From: Streptomyces caeruleatus | Lineage (GTDB): Bacteria > Actinomycetota > Actinomycetes > Streptomycetales > Streptomycetaceae | Assembly (NCBI RefSeq): GCF_001514235.1 | Contig: NZ_KQ948936.1 | Span: forward strand, 124,001-188,000 | Direction of reading: 5' to 3' | Length of the DNA stretch: 64,000 bases | Shown: piece after piece, positions 23,878-32,322 of the stretch | Layout of the letters: the number at the start of each line of letters is the position of its first letter | Position numbering within the stretch: the stretch's first letter is position 1 | Program-made: the position numbers and the translations under genes | Notes under the pieces: generated by a model | Told to the model about the DNA's origin: nothing | Seen by the model: only the letters and a program-made list of their open reading frames with translations | Database searches by the model: none

Positions 23878-25339
23878 GAACGGCGCAGCGTGGCCGCCCC
23901 CGGCGTGGGCCCCGTACTTCGCCGAGATGCGCCTCGACGACGCGTGGTACAGCGGCGACCGGCGTCGCCTCGCGCGCGTCTACGGCAGCCACCCGCGCCC
24001 GACGGAACGCCGCCGGCTGTGGGGGCGTCGCATCGAGCAGCGCCCCGGACGGCCCGAGCACCGCCTACACGTGCCCCTCGCCGGCGACATCGCGTCGACC
24101 TCGGCCGACCTGCTGTTCGCCGACATGCCGACGATCAAGGTCGACGACAAGGCGACGCAAGACCGGCTTGAGCAGCTGCTCGACGAGGGGCGCGTACAAC
24201 AGACGTTGCTCGGCGGCGCCGAGCAGGCCGCCGCCCTGTCCGGCGTGTTCCTCCGTGTGACGTGGGACCGCGACCTTGTCGACCGGCCCCTGTTGACCGT
24301 GTGCCAGCCCGACGGAGCGATCCCCGAGTTTCGCTTCGGCATGCTGCGCGCCGTGTCGTTCTTCCGTGAACTGCCCGGCTCGACCGAGGCGACCGTATGG
24401 CGCCACGTCGAGCGGCACGAGTCCGGCCGCATCGTGCACGCCCTGTACCAGGGCACGCGCGACAACATCGGCCGCGCCGTCCCGCTCGCCGAGCACCCCG
24501 AGACGGCCGACCTGGTCGGCTCCCTCGGCGAGGACGGCGTCAGCATCGCGACCGGCATCCGCGACCTCACGGCCGCGTACCTCCCCAACATGCTGCCCAA
24601 CCGGCTGCACCGAGGGAGCCCGATCGGGCGCAGCGACTACGCGGGCGTACACGACCTGTTCGACGCCCTCGACACCACGTGGACATCGTGGATGCGCGAC
24701 ATACGGCTCGCCCGCGCGAGGCTGATCGTCCCCGACGGTTACCTACGCGACCACGGGGCCGGACAGGGCGCGTCGTTCGACGACGACCGCGAGGTCTGGC
24801 ACTCCCTCAAGATGCCGCCGAACGAGGGCAGCGGGATCACGCTGAACCAGTTCGAAATCAGGGTCGAGGAGCACCGCGCCACCGCCGAAGCGCTCACGCA
24901 CCAGGCAGCACAGGCCGCCGGGTACAGCCCGCAGTCTTTCGGCCTCGACGGCGACGGAGCAGCGATCACCGCGACCGAGGTCGACAGCAAGGACCAGCGG
25001 AGCATGGTCACCCGGAAGAAGAAAGCCGGGTACGCCCGCCACCCCCTCGCCGACATGCTGCACGTCATGCTGCAAATCGACGCCGCACAGTTCGGCAGCA
25101 GGATCACGCCCACGCGCCCGCGGGTGGAGTTCGGCGACGGCGTCGCGGAGTCCGAGCAGACGACGGCGAGCACGCTCGACCTGCTCAACCGCGCCGGGGC
25201 CGTGTCGACCGCGACGAAGGTCAAGATCCTTCACCCCGAGTGGGACGACACGGCGGTACAGGCCGAGGTAACGGCGATCCTCGCCGAGACCGGAGCAGCC
25301 GCGCCGGACCCCGTCGGGAACTTCCCCATGGCGGCGTGA
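23864..25339 (+). CDS. Portal protein
   Basis: Phage portal of 491 aa (A118/SPP1-like class by length and pattern). Key segments: WYSGDRRRLARVYGSH at the start, ADLLFADMPTIKVDD, a mid-stem region YAGVHDLFDALDTTWTSWMRD, and QSFGLDGDGAAITATEVDSK followed by the crown-like helix. Sits between terminase and the MuF-type head protein, the standard order. Confidence 0.92.
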   Translation: MTLPENGAAWPPPAWAPYFAEMRLDDAWYSGDRRRLARVYGSHPRPTERRRLWGRRIEQRPGRPEHRLHVPLAGDIASTSADLLFADMPTIKVDDKATQDRLEQLLDEGRVQQTLLGGAEQAAALSGVFLRVTWDRDLVDRPLLTVCQPDGAIPEFRFGMLRAVSFFRELPGSTEATVWRHVERHESGRIVHALYQGTRDNIGRAVPLAEHPETADLVGSLGEDGVSIATGIRDLTAAYLPNMLPNRLHRGSPIGRSDYAGVHDLFDALDTTWTSWMRDIRLARARLIVPDGYLRDHGAGQGASFDDDREVWHSLKMPPNEGSGITLNQFEIRVEEHRATAEALTHQAAQAAGYSPQSFGLDGDGAAITATEVDSKDQRSMVTRKKKAGYARHPLADMLHVMLQIDAAQFGSRITPTRPRVEFGDGVAESEQTTASTLDLLNRAGAVSTATKVKILHPEWDDTAVQAEVTAILAETGAAAPDPVGNFPMAA

Positions 25340-25357
25340 CCGACGGGGGGTGAGCCG

Positions 25358-27577
25358 GTGCCCATTCACCCGGGCATGGTCGAACCCCTCGCCGACCGCA
25401 CGCGCGACCTGTACGCCGAGGCCGAGGCGCGCCTGTTGGGCATCATCGCCCGGCAGCTCGCCGCCGGCCTCGACGCCCCAGGGTGGGCCGAGCGCAAGCT
25501 CGCCGCCGTCCAGCAGCTACGCCGCGCCTCACAGGCCGTTGTCGACGAACTCGGCAAGGCCGTGACGCTCGAAGTGTTCGACGCGGTCGCCTCGGCGTAC
25601 AACGAGGGACACCGCGCCGCCGTCGCCGAGTTGGGCGCCCTGTCCGACGACGCCCGCGCCCTGGTCGACGACGTCACCCCGAACGCACAGGCCGTCGACC
25701 GGCTCGCACAGGAAACGGTCGACGTGGTCACCTCGACGCACCGCTCGATTCTGCGGGCCGTCGTCGACCGGTTCCGGGCGATCGTCGCCGAGGTCACCGC
25801 CACGCCCCTACTCGGCACCGGCACCCGCCGACAGGCCACCCAAGACGCCATGCGCCGGTTCGCCGACGAGGGCATACGCGCGTTCACCGACCGCGCCGGG
25901 CGCCGATGGCAGCTCACCTCTTACGCGGAAATGGCCGTGCGCACCAGCGTGGCCCGCGCCGCGACCGAGGCGCACATGCGGACCCTGTCCGACGCCGGTA
26001 TCGACCTGGTGATCGTGTCCGACGCCCCGCGCGAGTGCCCGCTGTGCCGCCCGTGGGAGGGCCGCGTACTGGCCATCGACGGCCCGACCGGCGAGCGCAC
26101 GGTCGAGGTCGAGCACGCCCTCGACGATGGCCGCATGATCCCGGTACGGGTCGCCGGAACCCTCGACGAGGCCCGCCTCGCCGGGCTGCAACATCCCAAC
26201 TGCCGCCACTCCGTCAGCGCCTACACCCCAGGTCTGACAGTGCCTGAGCAGGCCACCAGCGACCCCGACGGGTACGAGGCCGGACAGCGACAGCGGGCGA
26301 TCGAGCGGAACATCAGGAAGTACCGGCTCCGCGAGGCCGCCGCCGTCACGCCCGAGGCGCAGCGCGCCGCACGGCTCAAGGTCAGGCAGTGGCAAAGCGC
26401 CATGCGGTCGCACCTCGCCGCACACCCCGACCTACGCCGGTTGCGGCACCGCGAACAGCCGGGCGCGTCGAACCTCCCCGAGAAGCGGACCGAGGCGACG
26501 CCCGAGCAGGTCGAGGCCGCACGTGTGTGGTCGGGAGACGCGCAGACCGTACGGGAGATGAGCGACGACCAGCTCGCCGCCGCCGAAGGTTCCCGCCTGC
26601 TCGACGGCCGCGCCCGCGCGAGGATCGAGGCCGAGGCCGACCGCCGCGACCTCGACGACCTGCTCGGCCGCATCCGGCCGGGCGGCACCCTCGCCGACGA
26701 CCTGACCGGGTTCAGCGACACCGAACTCGCCCGCGTGTTCGGCCACCTCGACGACGGCGACGCACTGCGCGTCATGGCGGAGATGGACCGGCGCGACCTC
26801 GCCACCCGCCTACCGGGCGTGTCCCCGGACCTGGTCGGCCTGTCCGACCACGACCTCGCCGCGCGCGCCCGCGACGCCGACCCGGACACGCTCGCCCTGG
26901 TCGCCGCCGAGGCCGGTCGCCGCGACCTGCTCGCCCGCCTGTTCCCCGGCGGGCAGCTGCTCGGCGACCTGTCCGGCGTGGGCGACGACGAACTCGCATG
27001 GTGCATGCAGTACGCCACCAGCGAGGAACTGCTCAGGATCGCCGCCGAGATGGACCGGCGCGACGCCGTCGACATGCCGCAGCCGGCGGGCACGGGCGAC
27101 GCCGTCGCCGACCTGCTCGCTGACCGCGACGCCCTCGCCGAGGCCATGGCACCCGCGCCGGACCCGGAGGAGTGGGGGCGCCTCGCCGACGACGAGACGT
27201 TCGCCGCCGAGGCCGCCGCCCTCGCCGCCGCCCAGGACGAGGACGGAGGCGAGAGGGACGAGCGGCACACGATCACTCGCCGCGAGGCCCGCGCCCTGTA
27301 CGACGAGTACGTGTATCGGCAGTACATACAGGCCGAGAACGATACAAACGGCTACCTGCTGAACAAGAAATCTCGCGCCTCCGGGATCAACCCGGTTTCC
27401 TTGTTCAGCGGGCCCGCGCGCATCGCGTACGCGCGCGCGTCCGACGAACTCAAAGAGTGGTGGAAGGAACACGGCCGACTCACACAGGCCGAGTTCATCG
27501 AGCAGGTAGTCGGCAAGCCCCAGCGATGGGCCGACGGCGCCCGCAAGAACGAATCGGACCAGCAGGCCAAGCGGTAG
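25358..27577 (+). CDS. MuF-type minor head protein with four-repeat C-terminal extension
   Basis: Protein of 739 aa, GTG start. Residues 1-300 are a minor capsid/MuF-like region with the paired motifs ECPLCRPWEGRVLAID and LQHPNCRHSVSAYTPG. After a basic linker, about 400-571 holds four repeats of roughly 45 residues with the pattern S/G-D-x-E/D-LA ... L..(I/M)AE.DRRDL. The last 150 residues (after DRRDAVD) include TITRREARALYDEYVYRQYI and ASGINPVSLFSGPARIAY. MuF proteins sit inside or at the neck of the head; long variable C-termini in this family can be ejected cargo or toxins. That role here is conjecture. Confidence 0.85.
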   Translation: MPIHPGMVEPLADRTRDLYAEAEARLLGIIARQLAAGLDAPGWAERKLAAVQQLRRASQAVVDELGKAVTLEVFDAVASAYNEGHRAAVAELGALSDDARALVDDVTPNAQAVDRLAQETVDVVTSTHRSILRAVVDRFRAIVAEVTATPLLGTGTRRQATQDAMRRFADEGIRAFTDRAGRRWQLTSYAEMAVRTSVARAATEAHMRTLSDAGIDLVIVSDAPRECPLCRPWEGRVLAIDGPTGERTVEVEHALDDGRMIPVRVAGTLDEARLAGLQHPNCRHSVSAYTPGLTVPEQATSDPDGYEAGQRQRAIERNIRKYRLREAAAVTPEAQRAARLKVRQWQSAMRSHLAAHPDLRRLRHREQPGASNLPEKRTEATPEQVEAARVWSGDAQTVREMSDDQLAAAEGSRLLDGRARARIEAEADRRDLDDLLGRIRPGGTLADDLTGFSDTELARVFGHLDDGDALRVMAEMDRRDLATRLPGVSPDLVGLSDHDLAARARDADPDTLALVAAEAGRRDLLARLFPGGQLLGDLSGVGDDELAWCMQYATSEELLRIAAEMDRRDAVDMPQPAGTGDAVADLLADRDALAEAMAPAPDPEEWGRLADDETFAAEAAALAAAQDEDGGERDERHTITRREARALYDEYVYRQYIQAENDTNGYLLNKKSRASGINPVSLFSGPARIAYARASDELKEWWKEHGRLTQAEFIEQVVGKPQRWADGARKNESDQQAKR

Positions 27578-27587
27578 GGGGCGCAGC

Positions 27588-27761
27588 GTGGGCACGCGCG
27601 AGGACATCGTCAGGGCAGTTGAAGCCGGCCGCGAGGCCGGACGGAACGGCGAGCCGCCGACCGCCTGCCCGTACCCGAGCACGTCAACGCTGCGTACCGC
27701 ATGGATTCGCGGCTATGCCGAGACCCGCCCCGTGTCGTCCCAACCGGAGACGACCAGCTAG
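27588..27761 (+). CDS. Rmf/CrpP-like small protein
   Basis: Protein of 57 aa, GTG at 27588 with a GGGG-rich site before it, ten bases after the MuF gene. The line AGREAGRNGEPPTACPYPST then RTAWIRGYAE matches the fold signature of ribosome modulation factor (G-x-x-A/G-x-x-G ... CPY ... R-x-x-W-x-x-G). Rmf in enterobacteria dimerises 70S ribosomes in stationary phase; CrpP is a plasmid-borne relative. Coding is further supported by the strong terminator right after it. Function in the phage is unknown. Confidence 0.75.
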   Translation: MGTREDIVRAVEAGREAGRNGEPPTACPYPSTSTLRTAWIRGYAETRPVSSQPETTS

Positions 27762-27784
27762 CACCACCGAGAGCACCGCCCCGA

Positions 27785-27813
27785 GGGGGCCCGCCAGGCG
27801 CGGGCCCCCTTTT
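27785..27813 (+). terminator. Rho-independent terminator with T-run
   Basis: GGGGGCCCGC / GCGGGCCCCC stem followed directly by TTTT, after the Rmf-like gene and before the scaffold gene. It splits the packaging/portal unit from the capsid unit, perhaps to let capsid genes be expressed more strongly. Confidence 0.8.
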
Positions 27814-27876
27814 GCATGCCCTGACACGCGGAGCGCCAGGCGCGCGCCGCCCTGACTACGGCTCCAGGAGGGCCCT

Positions 27877-28584
27877 ATGTCCACCCCGACCCCGTCCGCC
27901 CCGACCGCGCCCGCCGCACCGGCCGCGCCGCAGGCACCGGCCCCCGCCGCGCCGACCGCGCCGCCGACGCCCGCGGCACCGGCCGCCGCGCCGACCGCGC
28001 CGACCGCGCCGACCGCGCCCGAGGGCGGCGAACCGCAGGACGTCGCGAGCCTGCCCGCATGGGCCCAGAAGCTCATCACGGACACCCGCGCCGAGGCCGC
28101 CAACTACCGCACCCGCGCGCAGTCCGTCGAGCAGGGACAGCAGCCCGCCCCGCCGACCGCGCCGCAGGCACCGGCCGACGCCCCCGAGGGCGACGTAACC
28201 CGACTCCCGCAGTGGGCCCAGCGCGCCATCACGGACGGACAGACGGCCGCCCGCCGCGCCGCCGTACAGGCCGCGATCATCCAGGCCGCGCCCGCCGCCG
28301 GGGCCGACGTCGCCCGCCTGCTCGACTCCCAGTCGTTCGCCGCCGCCGTCGCGAGCGTCGACCCCGCCGACACCGCCGCGATTCAGCAGGCGATCACCAA
28401 CACCCTGACCGCACAGCCGTGGCTCGCCGTCACGCCGACCGGGCCCGCCCGCGGGGGCGCCGACTTCACCAGCACCGGAGCCGGCGAGGTCACGCCCGAG
28501 CAGTTCGCCCGCATGTCCTACGCCGAGCGCGTCGAGCTGCACCAGTCCGACCCCGACACGTACCGGCGCCTCGCCGGTTCCTGA
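27877..28584 (+). CDS. Putative scaffold protein
   Basis: Protein of 235 aa just before the major capsid gene. The first 48 residues are an Ala/Pro/Thr low-complexity arm. Two related helical units follow: SLPAWAQKLITDTRAEAANY and RLPQWAQRAITDGQTAARRA. The C-terminus ends PEQFARMSYAERVELHQSDP, then RRLAGS, a typical capsid-interacting tail. Scaffold role is from position and composition. Confidence 0.75.
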   Translation: MSTPTPSAPTAPAAPAAPQAPAPAAPTAPPTPAAPAAAPTAPTAPTAPEGGEPQDVASLPAWAQKLITDTRAEAANYRTRAQSVEQGQQPAPPTAPQAPADAPEGDVTRLPQWAQRAITDGQTAARRAAVQAAIIQAAPAAGADVARLLDSQSFAAAVASVDPADTAAIQQAITNTLTAQPWLAVTPTGPARGGADFTSTGAGEVTPEQFARMSYAERVELHQSDPDTYRRLAGS

Positions 28585-28649
28585 CCGCGCCCGGCACCGC
28601 GCCGGGCCCCCACGCCCGGCGACCGCGCCGGAGAAAGTGAGCAGCAGCA

Positions 28650-29507
28650 ATGCCGCAGACCACCGCCGCCGCGATGATCGTCCCCGAGGTATGGGGCGAC
28701 ATGGCACAGGCCCAGTTCCTCGGAAAGGTGCGCGTCGCCGGTTCCTCGGCCGTCATCGACGACAGCACCCTCGAAGGTGCGCCCGGCGACACGATCCACT
28801 TCCCGAAGTGGGGCGCCCTCGGCGAGCTTGACGAACTGTCCGAGTCCACTCCCATGACGCCCACCGCGATGTCGACCGACGACGCCACGGCGACGATCAA
28901 GGAAGTGGGCAAGGCCGTCGAGATCACCGACAAGGCGCGCCTTGTCTCCCTCGGCGACCCCGAGGCCGAGGCCCGCCGTCAGTTCGGCGTCCTCGCCGCC
29001 CGCAAGGTCGACGCCGACCTGATCGCCCAGGCGCAGAAGGACGAGACCGCGCAGGGCGGGGGCAACCCGTTCCGGTTCAGCACCGCCGCCGGTAAGACCA
29101 AGTTCACATGGCTTGACGCCATGGTGCCCGCCATCGGGCAGTTCGGCGACGAGTGGGAGCCGGACGACTTCGCCGGTCTCTACATCAACAGCGTGCAGCT
29201 AGGCGAGGCCATGGCCGACCCGCAGTTCGTCGACGCGTCCAAGCTGGGTTCGGGCGAGTCCGCCGCCGTGACCGGCAGCATCGGCCGTATCGGCGGCGTG
29301 TCCGTGTTCGTGACGAACCGTGTCACGGCCGGAAAGTTCCTGCTCCTCAAGACGGGTTCCCTCGGCCTGCTCTACAAGCGGCGCCCGCTGGTCGAGTCCG
29401 ACCGCGACATCCTCGCCCGCTCCACCGTCGTGACCACGACCCTTCACTACGCCGTGAAGCGGCTCGACGATCGCGGCGTCGCCGTCGGCACCCTCGCCAC
29501 CACCTGA
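28650..29507 (+). CDS. Major capsid protein
   Basis: HK97-fold capsid protein of 285 aa (N4-gp56/P22-coat-like actinophage group by pattern). MIVPEVWGDMAQAQFLGKVR, PGDTIHFPKWGALGELDELS, TDDATATIKEVGKAVEITDK and the C-terminal LLLKTGSLGLLYKRRPLVES are characteristic. Expected to be the most expressed structural gene; AGAAAG precedes the start. Confidence 0.93.
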   Translation: MPQTTAAAMIVPEVWGDMAQAQFLGKVRVAGSSAVIDDSTLEGAPGDTIHFPKWGALGELDELSESTPMTPTAMSTDDATATIKEVGKAVEITDKARLVSLGDPEAEARRQFGVLAARKVDADLIAQAQKDETAQGGGNPFRFSTAAGKTKFTWLDAMVPAIGQFGDEWEPDDFAGLYINSVQLGEAMADPQFVDASKLGSGESAAVTGSIGRIGGVSVFVTNRVTAGKFLLLKTGSLGLLYKRRPLVESDRDILARSTVVTTTLHYAVKRLDDRGVAVGTLATT

Positions 29508-29527
29508 TCAGGAAGGAGGGCGCCGCC

Positions 29528-29668
29528 GTGCTGCTGCGCCGCTACCACCCCCGTGACCCCGACGAGTCCGACACCGAGTCGGACGAGCAGGAGGTCACCA
29601 CCGACGCCCCGCAGGCCCCGAAGCCCGCGGGGCGTTCGCGTTCTGGCAAGAGCGCGAAGGAGGGGTGA
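29528..29668 (+). CDS. Small acidic-basic protein after capsid
   Basis: Protein of 46 aa, GTG start after AGGAGG. Acidic centre (DPDESDTESDEQE) and a basic tail (GRSRSGKSAKEG). A small gene at this position is common. Might be a head decoration or assembly factor, but composition alone cannot tell. Confidence 0.5.
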   Translation: MLLRRYHPRDPDESDTESDEQEVTTDAPQAPKPAGRSRSGKSAKEG

Positions 29669-29671
29669 CCG

Positions 29672-30061
29672 GTGGCCCGGATCTACGCCACCCCCGAGCA
29701 ACTGACGGCGTGGACCGGGCAGCCGGCCCCGACCGACGCCGAGCGCCTGCTCGCCCGGGCGTCCGAGGACATCGACGACGCCCTACTCACCGCCTGCTAT
29801 CCCACCGACGCCGCCGGAATGCCGACCGACCCGGCGATCGTGCAGGCCCTCGCCGACGCCACGTGCGCGCAGGTCGAGTACCAGCTCGCCACGGGCGACG
29901 ACGGCACGGGCGCGGCGGGCCGGTGGGGAAGCGTGTCCATCGGCCCCGTGTCGCTCGGCGACCGCCGCGACTCCCCACAGGCCGCCGCCGACGTCGACCT
30001 CGCCCCCCGCGCCCACCGCGCGCTCAAGCGGGCCGGACTGCTGCCGGGGGTGATCTGGTGA
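29672..30061 (+). CDS. Head-tail connector (adaptor)
   Basis: Protein of 129 aa, GTG start. IYATPEQLTAWTGQPAPTDA then LLARASEDIDDALLTACYP is the pattern of gp6/gp15-type adaptor proteins that bind the portal. First of four overlapping neck genes. Confidence 0.8.
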   Translation: MARIYATPEQLTAWTGQPAPTDAERLLARASEDIDDALLTACYPTDAAGMPTDPAIVQALADATCAQVEYQLATGDDGTGAAGRWGSVSIGPVSLGDRRDSPQAAADVDLAPRAHRALKRAGLLPGVIW

Positions 30062-30375
30062 ACGTCCCCCGATGGCTGCTGCGGCACCGGATCAAGGTCG
30101 AGCCGTACCTCGGCGACAGCGCGTACGGCCCGCAGTACGGCCCGCCCGTCGAGGACGTGCCCGCCCTGGTCGCCGAGACGATCCGGACCGTGCGCGACCG
30201 CGAGGGCCGCGAGGTCACCAGCACCGCGCAGATCATCGCCGAGCCCGGCCTCAACTGCCCGGCCGAGTCGCGGATCACCCTCCCCGACGGCCGGACCACC
30301 CGAGCGATCAGCGTCGCTCAGCACACCGCGCCGGGGCTCCCGGTGCCGCAGTCCACGGAGGTGAGCGCCGAGTGA
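30058..30375 (+). CDS. Head closure (stopper) protein
   Basis: Protein of 105 aa, GTG start overlapping the adaptor stop. Beta-rich: LLRHRIKVEPYLGDSAYGP, PALVAETIRTVRDREGREV, SRITLPDGRTTRAISVAQHT. This matches small barrel-type stoppers that follow the adaptor. Name given mainly by order and fold impression. Confidence 0.75.
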   Translation: MNVPRWLLRHRIKVEPYLGDSAYGPQYGPPVEDVPALVAETIRTVRDREGREVTSTAQIIAEPGLNCPAESRITLPDGRTTRAISVAQHTAPGLPVPQSTEVSAE

Positions 30376-30725
30376 CCCAACGGACCCGGCTCCGATGGAA
30401 CGGGGCCGCCGCCATGCGCGGCACCCGCGCGGGCGCCGTGCGAGGTCTGCGCATCGCCGCCGAGCACGTCCTCGCCGAGTCACGCAAGATCGTGCCGATT
30501 GAAGAGGCCACCCTCGAACGGTCGGGCGTGGCCACGGTCGACGAGTCGTCGCTCACGGCCGCCGTGGCGTACGACACCCCGTACGCGATCAGGCAGCACG
30601 AAGAGATGAACTACCGGCACGACGCCGGTCGCTCGGCGAAGTACCTCGAACGCCCCCTCACGCAGGAAGCGGGCAGGGTCGCCGAGATCATCGCGGCGCA
30701 GCTGCGGAGGTCACTCCGTGGCTGA
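30372..30725 (+). CDS. Neck/HK97 gp10-like protein
   Basis: Protein of 117 aa. GLRIAAEHVLAESRKIVPIE, LERSGVATVD, VAYDTPYAIRQHEEMNYRHD and KYLERPLTQEAGRVAEII follow the HK97 gp10 / minor capsid family plan. Sits between stopper and tail terminator as expected. GTG start, overlapped on both sides. Confidence 0.82.
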   Translation: MTQRTRLRWNGAAAMRGTRAGAVRGLRIAAEHVLAESRKIVPIEEATLERSGVATVDESSLTAAVAYDTPYAIRQHEEMNYRHDAGRSAKYLERPLTQEAGRVAEIIAAQLRRSLRG

Positions 30726-31146
30726 CCTCGACCCGCTCGACGGCGTCGCCCGCCTGCTCGCCACGCGCGGCCTGGCCACCTACGACCCGACCGGCACAAC
30801 CGGCGATCTGTTCGTCGAGGTCATGCCGCCCGCGCCCGATGCCGCGGTCGCCCTGTGGCTGTACGACGGCGAGGCGCCCGACACCCGCAACGCCTACGAC
30901 ACCCCGCGCCTACAGGTGCGCGTACGCGGCGGGCCCGACCCGCGCGTCTCCCGCCGCCGCGCGTGGGCGATCTACAGCGCACTTCACGGCCTCGCCGGCG
31001 TCGAGTTGCCCGACGGGACGTGGCTTGTCCTCGCCGCCGCGCGCGGCACCCCGGCCCCGATGGGGCTCGATTCCACCGGCCGACACGAACACGTCGTGAA
31101 CTTCGACCTCGACGTGTCGGCCCCCACCGACCACCGCACCGAATAG
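30718..31146 (+). CDS. Tail terminator protein
   Basis: Protein of 142 aa. LDPLDGVARLLATRGLATYD, ALWLYDGEAPDTRNAYDTPR, LQVRVRGGPDPRVSRRRAWA and the C-terminal FDLDVSAPTDHR are typical of tail-completion proteins in actinophages. Overlaps the preceding gene by eight bases. GTG start. Confidence 0.75.
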   Translation: MADLDPLDGVARLLATRGLATYDPTGTTGDLFVEVMPPAPDAAVALWLYDGEAPDTRNAYDTPRLQVRVRGGPDPRVSRRRAWAIYSALHGLAGVELPDGTWLVLAAARGTPAPMGLDSTGRHEHVVNFDLDVSAPTDHRTE

Positions 31147-31157
31147 GAGGCCCCTAC

Positions 31158-31613
31158 GTGGGACGCCCCATCGACGCCCGCGGCTGGGAATTCGAGGTCG
31201 AGACCGACACCGCAGGCACGTTCGTGCGGATCGGCAACCTCACCAGCTGGACCCACAACCCGGGCGAGAACGAAGAGACCGCCGACACGACCACCTTCGA
31301 CAGTGACGGCTATTACGAACAGGACGTGATGCAGCGCGGCGCGACGATCGAGGTCAGCGGCCTGTACGCGGCGACGTCCGGCACCCGCGACCGCGGACAG
31401 GACTACATCGACAAGACGTGGGCGTACAAGTTCGGCGAGGAGTCGCGCGGGACCATGCGGTACCGGCACACCTCGCAGACCGAATGGACCGTGTGGGAAT
31501 GCACGGTCACGCCCGGCGAGACCGGCGGCGAGACCAACGCCAAGACCTCATGGGGTGCGACGTTCACCCGGTGCGGCGCCCCGACTACCGCCGCGGTGGT
31601 GACGACGCCGTGA
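31158..31613 (+). CDS. Major tail tube protein
   Basis: Protein of 151 aa, GTG start after AGGAGG. Beta-sandwich tube protein pattern: WEFEVETDTAGTFVRIGNLT, ETADTTTFDSDGYYEQDVMQ, ATIEVSGLYAATSGTRDRGQ. Immediately precedes the tail assembly chaperones, the fixed order in siphoviruses. Confidence 0.85.
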   Translation: MGRPIDARGWEFEVETDTAGTFVRIGNLTSWTHNPGENEETADTTTFDSDGYYEQDVMQRGATIEVSGLYAATSGTRDRGQDYIDKTWAYKFGEESRGTMRYRHTSQTEWTVWECTVTPGETGGETNAKTSWGATFTRCGAPTTAAVVTTP

Positions 31614-32074
31614 CCGAGCCCCTGATCGAGCAGGCCGAGGGCGAGGTCGTGGTCGCCGACTTCGACGCGTTTTTCGCCGAGCAGGCCGAGCCGGAACGCA
31701 AGGGCGTACCGCTCAAGCTGTACGGCCGCACGTACACCCTCCCGCCGACCCTGCCCGCCCTGTTCACTCTCCAGCTGCACCGCGTGCAGCACTCCGCCCG
31801 CCCCGACGACATCCGGCGCCTGCTCGGCTCCCTGTTCGGCCCCGACGCCGTCGACCACTGGACCGAGGCGGGCATGTCCGACCGTCACCTCGGCATCGTC
31901 CTTCTGTGGTCGACCGCCAACGTCGCCGAGCCGGGCGCCGTGTCCATGGAACGCGCCGCGCAGCTGTACGACGAGCGCGAGGCCGCCAAGGGAAAAGCGG
32001 CGGCGCGGCGGGCCCAGGGCAAGCCCCGCCCCAAGGGCAAGGGCAAGCCGCGGAGTTCTGGCAAGCGGTCGTAG
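31610..32074 (+). CDS. Tail assembly chaperone G
   Basis: Protein of 154 aa, GTG start. GVPLKLYGRTYTLPPTLPAL and HRVQHSARPDDIRRLLGSLF fit the gpG-like chaperone family; the last 35 residues are Lys/Arg/Gly-rich. It contains the slippery heptamer GGGAAAA at 31990-31996 in the right phase (G GGA AAA), from which a longer fused product is expected. Confidence 0.88.
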   Translation: MTEPLIEQAEGEVVVADFDAFFAEQAEPERKGVPLKLYGRTYTLPPTLPALFTLQLHRVQHSARPDDIRRLLGSLFGPDAVDHWTEAGMSDRHLGIVLLWSTANVAEPGAVSMERAAQLYDEREAAKGKAAARRAQGKPRPKGKGKPRSSGKRS

Positions 32075-32271
32075 CCAACTGGGGCGCGGTCGAGTCCGAC
32101 CTCGCCCAGACGTACAGCCTGTCGGCCGAGGACATCGCGCGCCTGTCCACGCGCGCGTTCCTGGTCCGTCTGTCCGGCCTCCCCTCCGAATCCCGGTTCG
32201 CGCACGCGTGGCGGAACACGCCCCGCATGGTGACGGACCCCGACGAGATCGCCCGACTCACGGGGCGGTGA
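31610..32271 (+). CDS. Tail assembly chaperone GT (product of -1 frameshift)
   Basis: Ribosomes slipping back one base at GGGAAAA (31990-31996) would read codons 1-129 of the G protein and then continue from 31996 to the stop ending at 32271, adding 91 residues (SGGAAGPGQAPPQG ... EFWQAVVANWGAVESDL ... RLTGR), about 220 aa in total. The downstream frame has no start of its own in good context. A minority fused chaperone before the tape measure gene is a conserved trait of siphoviruses. Confidence 0.85.
31990..31996 (+). promoter_or_regulatory. -1 programmed frameshift site
   Basis: Heptamer GGGAAAA placed as G GGA AAA in the frame of the G gene; both tRNAs can re-pair after a one-base slip. 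It closely resembles lambda's GGGAAAG. The G+C-rich sequence after it may form a stimulating structure. Confidence 0.85.
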
Positions 32272-32322
32272 TCAACAACCACAACTGAATAGCGCGCGGC
32301 GCGCGCCGATGGGGGGTGCTCC

